From: Ruminococcaceae bacterium UBA1417
Lineage (GTDB): Bacteria > Bacillota > Clostridia > Oscillospirales > Acutalibacteraceae
Assembly: GCA_002305575.1 (NCBI GenBank)
Contig: DBPP01000047.1
Span: forward strand, 1-56,934
DNA length: 56,934 bases
Direction: 5' to 3'
The first letter of the stretch is position 1; each line of letters opens with the position of its first letter. A program made the translations under genes and the position numbers. The notes under the pieces are model-generated. The model worked only from the letters and a program-made list of their open reading frames with translations. It did no database searches and was not told the DNA's origin. Shown here piece after piece: positions 26,374 through 34,522 of the stretch.

Positions 26374-26432
26374 TTACATTTACCTTACATTTTGATTGGC
26401 TTGAGCAAAACGAAAAGGGGATATGTTATAAT
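26374..26432. promoter_or_regulatory. Direct repeat and regulator promoter in the divergent ABC/two-component region
   Basis: TTACATT occurs at 26374-26380 and again at 26385-26391, an 11-bp period usual for OmpR-family response regulators. On the plus strand an extended -10, TGTTATAAT (26424-26432), precedes the response regulator. The repeats lie between the two divergent units and are the best candidate for the regulator's binding site. Confidence 0.5.
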
Positions 26433-26452
26433 AACCGCAGGGGGATGATAAG

Positions 26453-27154
26453 ATGGATCTCACATATTTGAAATATAAAAAAATCCTTCTTGTGGATGAC
26501 GAGAAGGAAATTTTAAATATGGTTTCTTCTTTTTTTAAAGAATATGGTTTTTCGGAAATTCGAACTGCAGAAACGGTTGAGCAGGCGCTTACCGTCTTGC
26601 AGGAATGGAAGCCGGATTTTGCGATTCTGGATGTGATGCTCCCGGACGGCGACGGTTTCTCCCTTTTTAAGCGGATGCGTACCTTTACGCTAATTCCCGT
26701 TCTGTTTTTAACAGCACGCGGCGAAGATGAAGACAGACTGACCGGCTTGGGTCTGGGGGCGGATGACTATCTGGTGAAGCCTTTCCTTCCCAAAGAATTG
26801 CTGCTTCGGACAGGGATTATTTTACGAAGGTATTATAAAGGAGAAAATCCACGGGTACAACTTGCCGGCAGCCAAATCGATTTTGAACGGGCGGAAGTGC
26901 TGAAAGAAGGGGAAAAGATTTCCCTGACGGCCAAGGAATATGATATTTTGCAAGCCCTCTACCGGAACGCGGGCAGGATCGTCACGATAGATCAGCTTTG
27001 TGAAGCGGCGTGGGGAGAAAACCCCTATGGGTATGAAAATAGCCTGATGGCCCATATCCGAAGGATTCGGGAAAAGACTGAGGAGAACCCGTCCAAACCC
27101 GTATCTCTTGTGACAGTCAAAGGACTCGGATATAAGCTGGTGTTGGAGGGCTGA
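26453..27154 (+). CDS. OmpR-family response regulator
   Basis: A 233-residue regulator. The receiver domain (about 10-125) has the acidic pair in LLVDDEKEI, the phosphoacceptor in ILDVMLPDGDG, and the lysine in DDYLVKPFLP. The winged-helix DNA-binding domain follows (about 135-230; LTAKEYDILQAL, VTVKGLGYKL). It lies 2 bp before its kinase, and its likely target is the adjacent ABC exporter. Confidence 0.93.
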   Translation: MDLTYLKYKKILLVDDEKEILNMVSSFFKEYGFSEIRTAETVEQALTVLQEWKPDFAILDVMLPDGDGFSLFKRMRTFTLIPVLFLTARGEDEDRLTGLGLGADDYLVKPFLPKELLLRTGIILRRYYKGENPRVQLAGSQIDFERAEVLKEGEKISLTAKEYDILQALYRNAGRIVTIDQLCEAAWGENPYGYENSLMAHIRRIREKTEENPSKPVSLVTVKGLGYKLVLEG

Positions 27155-27156
27155 CC

Positions 27157-28590
27157 ATGCAAAGTACTTTCAAGCTGATCCGCCGTTTTATCAAAATCCT
27201 TCTCCTTTCCGTGGTTGGGCTGTTTGCACTCAATGTGGTGTTGTTTCTGGCGCTCAGTTCTCAGGGCGTCTCCAATGCGGGAGGCTGGGAAGCAGCCAAA
27301 AACCTTGGTCAGGAATTGCAGGAGACAGACGCAGGGTTCGTTTTATCCAAACAAGGGCAGGAAATTTTAAAGGAACGGCACGCGTGGGCAATCCTGGTTG
27401 AAGACGGAACGGGAAATGTGATTTGGAAGAGCGACCATCTCCCCGAAGAAATCCCGCTTCACTACTCGGTGGCGGAGATTTCCTATTATACCCGGGGGTA
27501 TATTGCGGATTATCCTACGACAACCGCTTCGAGAGGAGAGGATCTGATGATTGTCGGACATCCAAAGACCATGTATTGGAAGCACATGACGCCCACATTT
27601 GATTATGCGCTGATTGCACATGTGCCTCAAATACTTTTGATTTTTCTCTGCGTAAATCTTGTGGCCGTCTTCTTCATTTACTGGATTTCAGTTGGCGGCG
27701 TCCTTCGCTCCGTAAACCCCATCGTGACTGGGATAGAAGCGCTTCCGGCGGGCAAAGACGTCTATATTCAAGAAAAGGGGTTGCTTTCTGATTTGGCATG
27801 TGCTATCAATCGGGTATCGGAAAAGCTGATGCGGCAGGACAGGGAGCTGAAGAAAAAGGAAACTGCCCGCGCCAACTGGATTTCCGGGGTGTCGCATGAT
27901 ATCCGAACCCCGCTTTCCATGGTGATGGGTTATGCCGGTCAGATGGAAGAAGATGCGTCTCTCTCCGAACAAAACCGGAAAAAGGCGGCCATTATCCGGC
28001 AGCAAAGCACACGGATAAAAAATCTCGTCAACGACCTGAATCTTGCTTCCAAGCTGGAATACCATATGCAGCCAATGCATGCGCAGCCGGTAAATCTGGT
28101 GGCCGTTGCCAGACAATGTATAGTGGACTATCTGAACTTAGACCTTAACCCACAATATACCATTTCCTGCGAGACTGGAAAGGAATTTTCTCCATGTATC
28201 ATTGAAGGCGACAAGGAATTGATTCGACGTGCGATAAACAATCTGATTGATAATTCCATTTGTCACAATCCAGATGGATGCACGATCGTGGTTTCCGTAG
28301 CGGAAAGCAATGCTGGCTATCAGGTTTCCGTGGAGGATAATGGGGTGGGGGTGACAGAGAAAGAATTGGATATATTGCGCAATACGCCCCATTATATGAT
28401 GAACGACAGCGGAACCCGGGAGCCGCGCCACGGATTAGGACTGCTTATTGTACAGCAGATTGTGGCGGCGCATGGCGGCAGTGTCACGTTTTCCTGCGGA
28501 AAAGCCGGCGGGTTTCGCGTGCAGTTACAGTTTCCAAAATTACCAGAGGAGAAAAAGTCTGTACAGTTCCCAAATACCACCTGGCTCTGA
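27157..28590 (+). CDS. Sensor histidine kinase
   Basis: A 477-residue kinase with transmembrane helices at about 10-32 and 147-170 enclosing an extracellular sensor of about 110 residues. The HisKA motif is VSHDIRTPLSMVMGYAGQM (phosphoacceptor His in the SHD triplet). The ATPase domain includes NLIDNSICHN, VEDNGVGV, and HGLGLLIVQQIVAAHGG. The extracellular domain is larger than that of BceS-type intramembrane kinases, so it may sense its signal directly. Confidence 0.9.
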   Translation: MQSTFKLIRRFIKILLLSVVGLFALNVVLFLALSSQGVSNAGGWEAAKNLGQELQETDAGFVLSKQGQEILKERHAWAILVEDGTGNVIWKSDHLPEEIPLHYSVAEISYYTRGYIADYPTTTASRGEDLMIVGHPKTMYWKHMTPTFDYALIAHVPQILLIFLCVNLVAVFFIYWISVGGVLRSVNPIVTGIEALPAGKDVYIQEKGLLSDLACAINRVSEKLMRQDRELKKKETARANWISGVSHDIRTPLSMVMGYAGQMEEDASLSEQNRKKAAIIRQQSTRIKNLVNDLNLASKLEYHMQPMHAQPVNLVAVARQCIVDYLNLDLNPQYTISCETGKEFSPCIIEGDKELIRRAINNLIDNSICHNPDGCTIVVSVAESNAGYQVSVEDNGVGVTEKELDILRNTPHYMMNDSGTREPRHGLGLLIVQQIVAAHGGSVTFSCGKAGGFRVQLQFPKLPEEKKSVQFPNTTWL

Positions 28591-28922
28591 TGGAACGCTG
28601 TGCTTCATAGCCGGAGGCGGGAGAACGACAGCGATGAAGCACGGAAGATGAAACGGCTGAATTGGTGTGAAAGGCTATAGCACCTGTTCAGCTAATGAAC
28701 CATCACACGGAAAACAAATTTTAAAGCGACGAAGGGGACCGATTGAAAATCAGTCCCCTTCGTTGCTTTTTGGGAAGCCTTTTAACGACGCAGCACAAAT
28801 TATAGTCCCTTACTTTGCGAATTTTTTTGCCAGCGCGAACGGTCCTGTCTTTTCGGTAGAAAGACGAAAGCCGAATTAAAGCAGATGACGGCTATGTTGC
28901 AGGGTTAATCGATTTGAGAATC
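28591..28922. other. Intergenic region with two hairpins and no gene
   Basis: It contains a 9-bp stem (GTGCTTCAT with ATGAAGCAC, about 28,599-28,641) without a T run, and the terminator at 28,732-28,771. No coding sequence or promoter is supported in the remainder. Confidence 0.6.
28732..28771 (+). terminator. Terminator of the two-component operon
   Basis: GAAGGGGAC and GTCCCCTTC arms, extended by CGATT/AATC pairs, followed by GTTGCTTTTT. Confidence 0.75.
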
Positions 28923-29741
28923 CTACGTGCGTTGAGCCAATTGCATATAGTGCCTGTAGAGAATGCCAAATCGATAAAAATAATTCCGATTCCATGGCTT
29001 GGATTTTCCGCAGAAATGCAGGATTGCTGTGTGTTCCATTACCCATTGGAGATCGTAAACCCCATTGCTGCGAAGCAGATAACTGCTGAAATTTCGTGCG
29101 TCATAATTCCATAAGGCGTCTTCAACCTGTAGAATGTGCCTGCCGTAAAGGGCGTTTAAAACGTCTTGATCGGGAAGCAGGAGTTCCTTTTGATGCACCT
29201 CGATGAAGCGGAATAATGTCTTTGGGTCTGTCTGCTGCCTACAGGCGTCCAAATCCATCAGCAGCACGCCGGAGTTAAAATAGGCCTGTTCCGTACCCAG
29301 ACGCAGTTTATTGATACTGTTGGCCAGTTCCACCTTCCTGGTATGGGCTGCAGCGGCAAAGAGATTGCCCTGTAAATCTGTCTCCCATAGAGGGCGAAGA
29401 GGGTTGATAACCAAAATATCCGGATCCAGATAAAGAATTCTTTTTACCGTTTCTGGCAACAACTGAGGGGCCAATAAGCGGTAATACATCTCCTTGGGGT
29501 ATTTCCGCGTAACAGGCGCATCTTGAAACAGCGTTTCATCGACGCAGATGGGATAAAAGCTGTACTGATATGCCGCACACTTCCGGCGGATACCGCAGAA
29601 CGCGTCTTCAGAAAGACCGCTGTGGAGCAAATAGAGTGAAATCCGCTCTCCGGGGTTGTTGATCGCAAGGGAAGTGAGGAGAACTTCGAGCTGCGGCAGA
29701 TAGTGTTCATCCAGTGTAGTGAGTAGAGATATAGAATTCAT
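28923..29741 (-). CDS. Glycosyltransferase family 8
   Basis: A 272-residue GT-A-fold enzyme with the family's nucleotide-sugar and metal site YLDPDILVINPLRPLW (DxD) and the conserved FNSGVLLMDL and PDQDVLNALY segments. It would transfer a hexose to an envelope polymer or lipid; the acceptor is unknown. ATG 29741 is preferred because the longer frame overlaps the end of the HdeD-like gene. It is the last gene of the ftsH operon. Confidence 0.88.
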   Translation of the reverse strand: MNSISLLTTLDEHYLPQLEVLLTSLAINNPGERISLYLLHSGLSEDAFCGIRRKCAAYQYSFYPICVDETLFQDAPVTRKYPKEMYYRLLAPQLLPETVKRILYLDPDILVINPLRPLWETDLQGNLFAAAAHTRKVELANSINKLRLGTEQAYFNSGVLLMDLDACRQQTDPKTLFRFIEVHQKELLLPDQDVLNALYGRHILQVEDALWNYDARNFSSYLLRSNGVYDLQWVMEHTAILHFCGKSKPWNRNYFYRFGILYRHYMQLAQRT

Positions 29742-29757
29742 GGTAATCCATCCCCAT

Positions 29758-30300
29758 TCAACGCCGCATTCCCATGCGGCTTGCAGCCATAACGACGCCA
29801 TCAATGCCCACAAGAACCAGATACAGACCGGCAAAATGGCGGATTGTCGACAAAGTGAATGGTGGACTCAAAAGCATCAGAAACCCGAGAGCCAGACCGA
29901 TGATGTTGATAACCAGCGTAAAGACATACATGCGGTTCCCGGCAATAAAGCGGATTGAAGGCAAATGCGCCAATCTGGAAATACAGTGCGCAATAAACCA
30001 AATGGGGAGCAGCAGAGTCAAAACGATTACACCTGCTTTGGGATATACCAGCAGCATTATGCCGGACATCACACTGAGGGTTCCCGATATGAGGGAGATT
30101 ATCGGGCCAAAACCTGTATATCGTTCCACTTGGACATACAGGATGATATCCGAAACACCCATGATAACAGCGGTGATGCCGTAGGCAAAAAACAGGCCAT
30201 TCAAAGCATTTTCCGGATCTGCGAAGACCCAAATGCCCAGAACAATGAGCAGAATGCCGACGATTAACTCAAGCCACCCGTAACCGGAACGCATTCTCAT
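29758..30300 (-). CDS. HdeD/DUF308-family membrane protein
   Basis: A 180-residue protein with six hydrophobic helices, beginning MRMRSGYGWLELIVGILLIV and including VMGVSDIILYV and LSGTLSVMSGIMLLVYP-like repeats typical of HdeD-type proteins. These are linked to acid and other stress tolerance. Its ATG overlaps the ftsH stop as ATGA, so the two are translationally coupled. Confidence 0.85.
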   Translation of the reverse strand: MRMRSGYGWLELIVGILLIVLGIWVFADPENALNGLFFAYGITAVIMGVSDIILYVQVERYTGFGPIISLISGTLSVMSGIMLLVYPKAGVIVLTLLLPIWFIAHCISRLAHLPSIRFIAGNRMYVFTLVINIIGLALGFLMLLSPPFTLSTIRHFAGLYLVLVGIDGVVMAASRMGMRR

Positions 30301-32129
30301 GAGTTTTCACCCCTTGTCAAAATATCCATAAACATCTCGCCGGTAATGGTTTCATTTTCATAAAGGTATTCGGCCAGCTCGTCCAATTTGGCGCGGTTGG
30401 CTTCCAGAATTTTGCGGGCCTTCTCATGCTGAATCTTTACCAGTTCCACGACTTTTCTGTCGATCTCCTTTTGGGTTTCCGGCGCACAGGTCAGCGAGGC
30501 ATCTCCGCCCAAATACTGATTGCTTACAGTTTCCATGGCGACCATGTCAAACTCGTCGCTCATGCCGTACCGGCTAATCATGGCCCGTGCCAATTTGGTA
30601 GCCTGTTCAATATCGTTGGACGCTCCTGTGGTGACGGATCCAAATACGATTTCTTCTGCCGCACGTCCACCGGTATACGTCGCAATTTTGTCCTCCAGCT
30701 CTTCCTTAGTCATCAGGTATTTATCGCCGGTTTCCACCTGCATGGTATATCCAAGGGCTCCAGAGGTGCGGGGGATGATCGTAATCTTTTGCACCGGGGC
30801 AGAATGGAACTGTTTGGCGGAAACAAGGGCGTGCCCGATTTCGTGGTAGGCCACCACTCTTTTCTCCTGATCGGAAAGGACGGCGTTTTTCTTCTGATAT
30901 CCGGCTATGACGACCTCGATGCTCTCTTCCAAATCGGATTGGTTTACAACGGTACGCCCGCTGCGTACCGCGCGCAGGGCGGCTTCATTGATGATGTTGG
31001 CGAGCTCCGCACCAGAAGCGCCGGAAGCCATACGGGCAATGACATGCAGATCTACATCTTCAGCTGTCTTGATTTTTTTAGCGTGAACCTTCAAAATGGC
31101 TTCTCGTCCCTGGAGGTCAGGCAATTCGACAGGAACGCGCCGATCAAATCGGCCGGGACGGGTGAGCGCCGGATCCAGAGATTCCGGTCGGTTTGTGGCC
31201 GCTAAAATGATGACCCCAGTGTTTTCTTCAAAACCGTCCATTTCTGTGAGCAACTGATTTAATGTCTGTTCACGTTCGTCATTGCCGCCGTAGTGGCCGG
31301 AATTTCGCTTTTGGCCGATGGCGTCGATCTCATCGATGAACACGATGCAAGGTGCCTTTTCTTTGGCCTGTTTAAACAGATCCCGAACCTTGGAAGCTCC
31401 CATGCCAACGAACATTTCTACAAATTCTGAGCCGGAGATGGAAAAGAAGGGGACATTTGCTTCGCCGGCTACGGCCTTTGCCAGCATAGTTTTGCCGGTG
31501 CCCGGAGGGCCAACGAGTAAAATTCCTTTTGGCATGGATGCGCCGGCTTCGGTGTATTTCTTCGGGCTATGCAGGTAGTCCACAATTTCGGCCAGGCTTT
31601 CCTTCGCTTCATCCTCGCCGGCAACATCGGAAAAACGGATTCCTTTGGTCGATTGGACGTAAATTTTGGCGTTGCTCTTGCCAAGGCCAAAGGTCATGGC
31701 GTCCTTTCCGCCGGCCTGATTCATCAACTTTCTGCTCATATATTGACCCACGAGGGCAAAGATCACAATGGGCAGCACCCAGCTCAAAAGAAAACTGACG
31801 ATGGGGTTCGCCTGTTTGAGGATCTCGCCGCCATATTTGGCGCCGGACGTTTTTAAAAGCTGAGCCAGATCCGGGTCGGGAATCATACCGGCCTTGTAGA
31901 GGACCGTTTCATCTTTGTCTGTAAAAAGAATCTGGTTTTGAGATTCATCTACCTCCACCTGTCCAAGCTCTTGATCTTCTGCCATCTGGACAAAGGTGCC
32001 ATAGTCCACCTCGACCACCTGACTTTGCGAGATCAGCGGGGTTACAATCATATTGAACAGTAGGATAGCCGCCAGAACAATCAGGTAATAATAGATCAAC
32101 GGCTTTTTGGGGGATTTGACTTCTTTCAT
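30297..32129 (-). CDS. ftsH: ATP-dependent zinc metalloprotease FtsH
   Basis: A 610-residue membrane AAA+ protease that degrades misfolded or regulatory membrane proteins. Two transmembrane helices (about 12-32 and 108-128) flank the small extracytoplasmic domain. Walker A is GPPGTGKT, Walker B CIVFIDEIDAIG, the second region of homology TNRPESLDPALTRPGRFDRR, and the zinc site HEIGH. It overlaps a coiled-coil gene upstream and hdeD downstream by 4 bp each. The partners and TetR control suggest a stress-related accessory copy; whether the genome has another ftsH cannot be seen. Confidence 0.95.
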   Translation of the reverse strand: MKEVKSPKKPLIYYYLIVLAAILLFNMIVTPLISQSQVVEVDYGTFVQMAEDQELGQVEVDESQNQILFTDKDETVLYKAGMIPDPDLAQLLKTSGAKYGGEILKQANPIVSFLLSWVLPIVIFALVGQYMSRKLMNQAGGKDAMTFGLGKSNAKIYVQSTKGIRFSDVAGEDEAKESLAEIVDYLHSPKKYTEAGASMPKGILLVGPPGTGKTMLAKAVAGEANVPFFSISGSEFVEMFVGMGASKVRDLFKQAKEKAPCIVFIDEIDAIGQKRNSGHYGGNDEREQTLNQLLTEMDGFEENTGVIILAATNRPESLDPALTRPGRFDRRVPVELPDLQGREAILKVHAKKIKTAEDVDLHVIARMASGASGAELANIINEAALRAVRSGRTVVNQSDLEESIEVVIAGYQKKNAVLSDQEKRVVAYHEIGHALVSAKQFHSAPVQKITIIPRTSGALGYTMQVETGDKYLMTKEELEDKIATYTGGRAAEEIVFGSVTTGASNDIEQATKLARAMISRYGMSDEFDMVAMETVSNQYLGGDASLTCAPETQKEIDRKVVELVKIQHEKARKILEANRAKLDELAEYLYENETITGEMFMDILTRGENS

Positions 32130-32554
32130 GATGTTTTCCTTTCTCGCTGCTCCAGCAGCTGGGTGTCAATGGCTTCCATGGATAGGAGCAAAGCTCGATC
32201 GGCGGCCTGATGGGCAAAGTCCAACGCGTATTCGGCCAGCAGAATTTTTCCTTCTGTAGTGGCCTGCGCATCGGGACTGCTCGCCGACAGGCTTTGTATC
32301 TGGTCCCGCGTATTTTGAATAATCCGCTCGATTTGCCCGTAGCTTCTGGCTAAAACGGAGACGAGCTCTGACTTGGAGCGCCATAGGTTTTCCCGCAAAG
32401 CCGATTCGGTTTCAGCATACTCTTGCCCGAGCAAGTCCATTTCCTTTTCCAGCTGTTCATGATTGGCGGTTTCGCTTCTGTAGATGCGACTGTGCAACCT
32501 TTCCATTCGATCGTCCAGTTGAAACAGTTTGATGGAGAGAATTTCATGCGCCAT
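32126..32554 (-). CDS. Coiled-coil protein, first gene of the ftsH operon
   Basis: A 142-residue, soluble, highly helical protein (MAHEILSIKLFQLDDRMERL...) with heptad-like leucine spacing over about residues 5-75 and again at 95-135. No known family. The ATG at 32554 has GGAGG 8 bp upstream. It ends inside the first codon of ftsH, so it may be a cytoplasmic partner or adaptor for the protease; this is inferred only from coupling. Confidence 0.75.
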   Translation of the reverse strand: MAHEILSIKLFQLDDRMERLHSRIYRSETANHEQLEKEMDLLGQEYAETESALRENLWRSKSELVSVLARSYGQIERIIQNTRDQIQSLSASSPDAQATTEGKILLAEYALDFAHQAADRALLLSMEAIDTQLLEQRERKTS

Positions 32555-32576
32555 ACCTCGCGCCTCCTTTTCTTCT

Positions 32577-32605
32577 ATTGTAGATGATTTTTGTGTCGGA
32601 CACAA
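32577..32605 (-). promoter_or_regulatory. ftsH operon promoter with palindromic TetR-type operator
   Basis: Minus-strand TTGTGT (32600-32605) and TACAAT (32577-32582) with a 17-bp spacer. A perfect 15-bp palindrome, TTGTGTCGGACACAA (32591-32605), covers the -35 box, a position where a bound repressor would block polymerase. Confidence 0.75.
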
Positions 32606-32632
32606 TGATCACAAATGCGACATTGTATAGAC

Positions 32633-32688
32633 AAAAAAGCCGAAATGTAAAGAATCTTCTCTGGATTCCCTTACTTTTCGGCTTTTAC
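32633..32688 (-). terminator. Terminator of the TetR regulator gene
   Basis: AAAAGCCGAAA and TTTTCGGCTTTT arms enclose a 30-nt loop. It lies between the tetR-type gene and the ftsH promoter and can work on either strand. Confidence 0.7.
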
Positions 32689-32709
32689 AATAGACGCACT
32701 ATATTTGTT

Positions 32710-33246
32710 TTATTCCAAAGGGGAAATGCCTTCCGTGATCAGACGGAAGACGACATGAACGATCTGATCGAGATTTTTTGTATCTGTTTCCGTCCAATTT
32801 CGCATAAGGCCCAAGAGTCCCTGGCAGTGGTAACGCACAATCAGCTTAACTTCAAAGCGGTTGCGGTTCGGATACAGGCCTTCTTCGTCGCATATATGCT
32901 CAAACAGATTCTGGATGTGCTGCGACATAAGTCGCTCGAGTTCATCCCGATAGGGGCTTTCCATCCCTTTTTTAAAATAGGGCATAGCGTTGATGGCCAC
33001 AACAAACAGATACCGAAGACGTGCTTCTGCGTCGCCCTGCGTTTTGGCCTCCAGTATGGTCCGCTCTGTGTCATGCTCTAGAATCCAACGGCACAGGGCC
33101 AGAATATCTTCGAAATGGTAATAGAAAGTCTGCCGGGTAATCTGGCATTTTTCCACGATATTTTTTACCGTCAGCTTATTCGCGCCTTTTTCCAGCAAAA
33201 GCGCTTTTGCTGCCTGAGCGATACACGCTTTCATGTCAACGGACAC
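32710..33246 (-). CDS. TetR/AcrR-family regulator
   Basis: A 178-residue regulator with an N-terminal helix-turn-helix (LTVKNIVEKCQITRQTFYYHFED, about residues 25-47, written here as LTVKNIVEKC and TRQTFYYHFED). The ligand-binding C-terminal domain has no recognisable signature. The start is GTG 33246, with GGGAGGGAG close upstream. It is in the same direction as the ftsH operon but separated by a terminator; the palindrome in the ftsH promoter is its likely operator. Confidence 0.85.
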   Translation of the reverse strand: MSVDMKACIAQAAKALLLEKGANKLTVKNIVEKCQITRQTFYYHFEDILALCRWILEHDTERTILEAKTQGDAEARLRYLFVVAINAMPYFKKGMESPYRDELERLMSQHIQNLFEHICDEEGLYPNRNRFEVKLIVRYHCQGLLGLMRNWTETDTKNLDQIVHVVFRLITEGISPLE

Positions 33247-33297
33247 ATGGCTCCCTCCCCAGTGTGATCAATTGCTTGCCAAGCTCTTTGGCTCATT

Positions 33298-33326
33298 ATT
33301 ATAGCATCGTATGGTTGGGGATTCAA
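33298..33326 (-). promoter_or_regulatory. Promoter of the TetR regulator
   Basis: Minus-strand TTGAAT (33321-33326) and TATAAT (33298-33303) separated by 17 bp, 52 bp before the GTG start. Confidence 0.7.
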
Positions 33327-33448
33327 GTGGTCTGCTTGGACTTTACCTGTTTTAAAACTATGTGGTTGCCCATACAAGCGGAGCGGTGGCTTCACTTGTA
33401 CCTTTTTATTGACTTTTTTGTGAGAATCCGCTAAGATAACCATAGCGG

Positions 33449-33487
33449 AGAGCGGTGTAGGGAGGATGCCTTGCACCGCTCTTTTTT
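33449..33487 (+). terminator. Terminator or attenuator upstream of the WYL regulator
   Basis: AGAGCGGTG and CACCGCTCT arms, 16-nt loop, then TTTTTT. It lies only about 10 bp after the likely transcription start of the 33409-33437 promoter. Confidence 0.7.
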
Positions 33488-33610
33488 CGGGGTGAGGTTG
33501 CGACTGTATACACAAATGCACAGAAAAATGCGGCTGAAGCGGAAACAGGACAGCCTGTTGTCGTGTTGTGTCGGATACAATGGACGCAGACAACAGGGAA
33601 GGAGGGGCCT

Positions 33611-34519
33611 ATGAAGATTGACAGACTCATCGGGATTCTCGCCATTTTGTTGCAGTGTGAAAAAACGACGGCACCGGAGTTGGCGGAAAAGTTTGAGGTT
33701 TCCCGCCGCACCATCAGCCGCGATATTGACGCCCTGTGTAGGGCGGGGATTCCCATCGTGACCACGCAAGGCCAAAACGGCGGTATCTCCATCATGGAGG
33801 GATACAAAATAGACAGCACGCTGCTGACCTCCGCCGATATGCAGGCCATTTTGGCTGGGCTGCGCAGTCTGGACAGCGTGAGCGGCACCAACCGGGTGGC
33901 GCAGTTGATGGAAAAGCTTTCGGCCGGCGCGTCCACCCTGATGCCAGGCGGACAGAACATTTTGATCGACCTTTCCTCCTGGTACAAGGCGTCTTTGGCA
34001 CCGAAAATTGAACTCGTTCGGCAGATGATGGATACGCAGCACTTGCTGTCCTTTCGCTATTACGCGCCCAAAGGTGAAAGCTGGCGCACGATTGAACCGT
34101 ATTACCTCATTTTTCGCTGGGGAAGCTGGTATGTGTGGGGGTATTGCAACGATCGGGCCGATTATCGGCTGTTTAAGCTCAATCGCATGGAAGAACTCGC
34201 GGCGGGGGAACCCTTTGCGGCGCGATCAGCCCCGATGCCGGACCTTCGCCATGAGCGGATTTTCCCAGGCGGCATCCAGGTAAAGGTTCTGTTTGAAGCG
34301 GGGTGCAAATGGAGACTGGTGGAAGAATTTGGAACCGCTTGTTTCGAAGAATTGGCGGACGGCAGGCTGTTGTTCCACGCCGACTATACCGATGCGGAGA
34401 ATCTGATGACCTGGCTGTTGACCTTTCGAGAAAAAGCGATTTTGCTGGAGCCCAAGGAGCTGCGGGCGGCGCTTGTCGATTCTCTGAAGAAAATGGAAAA
34501 ACTGTACGAGGGGGACTGA
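33611..34519 (+). CDS. YafY/DeoR-type regulator with WYL domain
   Basis: A 302-residue regulator. The N-terminal helix-turn-helix spans about 5-60 (ELAEKFEVSRRTISRDIDAL). The WYL domain starts at about 140 (LSFRYYAPKGESWRTIEPYYLIFRWGSWYVWGY), and a C-terminal extension contains FPGGIQVKV. The WYL domain binds small ligands or nucleic acid ends in this family. GGAGGGG precedes the ATG. It leads an operon of three small metabolic or sensory proteins. Confidence 0.88.
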   Translation: MKIDRLIGILAILLQCEKTTAPELAEKFEVSRRTISRDIDALCRAGIPIVTTQGQNGGISIMEGYKIDSTLLTSADMQAILAGLRSLDSVSGTNRVAQLMEKLSAGASTLMPGGQNILIDLSSWYKASLAPKIELVRQMMDTQHLLSFRYYAPKGESWRTIEPYYLIFRWGSWYVWGYCNDRADYRLFKLNRMEELAAGEPFAARSAPMPDLRHERIFPGGIQVKVLFEAGCKWRLVEEFGTACFEELADGRLLFHADYTDAENLMTWLLTFREKAILLEPKELRAALVDSLKKMEKLYEGD

Positions 34520-34522
34520 AGT

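Larger units (their letters stand above)
33247..33610. other. Intergenic region with regulatory sites and no gene
   Basis: It holds a minus-strand promoter for the TetR gene, then on the plus strand a TTGACT-17 bp-TAAGAT promoter candidate (33409-33437) running straight into a terminator. A second -10 (TACAAT, 33576-33581) is flanked by a 9-bp inverted repeat (CCTGTTGTC at 33554-33562 with GACAACAGG at 33589-33597). Confidence 0.6.

Noticed and set aside
28667..28879. Small plus-strand frame after the histidine kinase
   Set aside because: It runs across the terminator hairpin and lacks a ribosome site.
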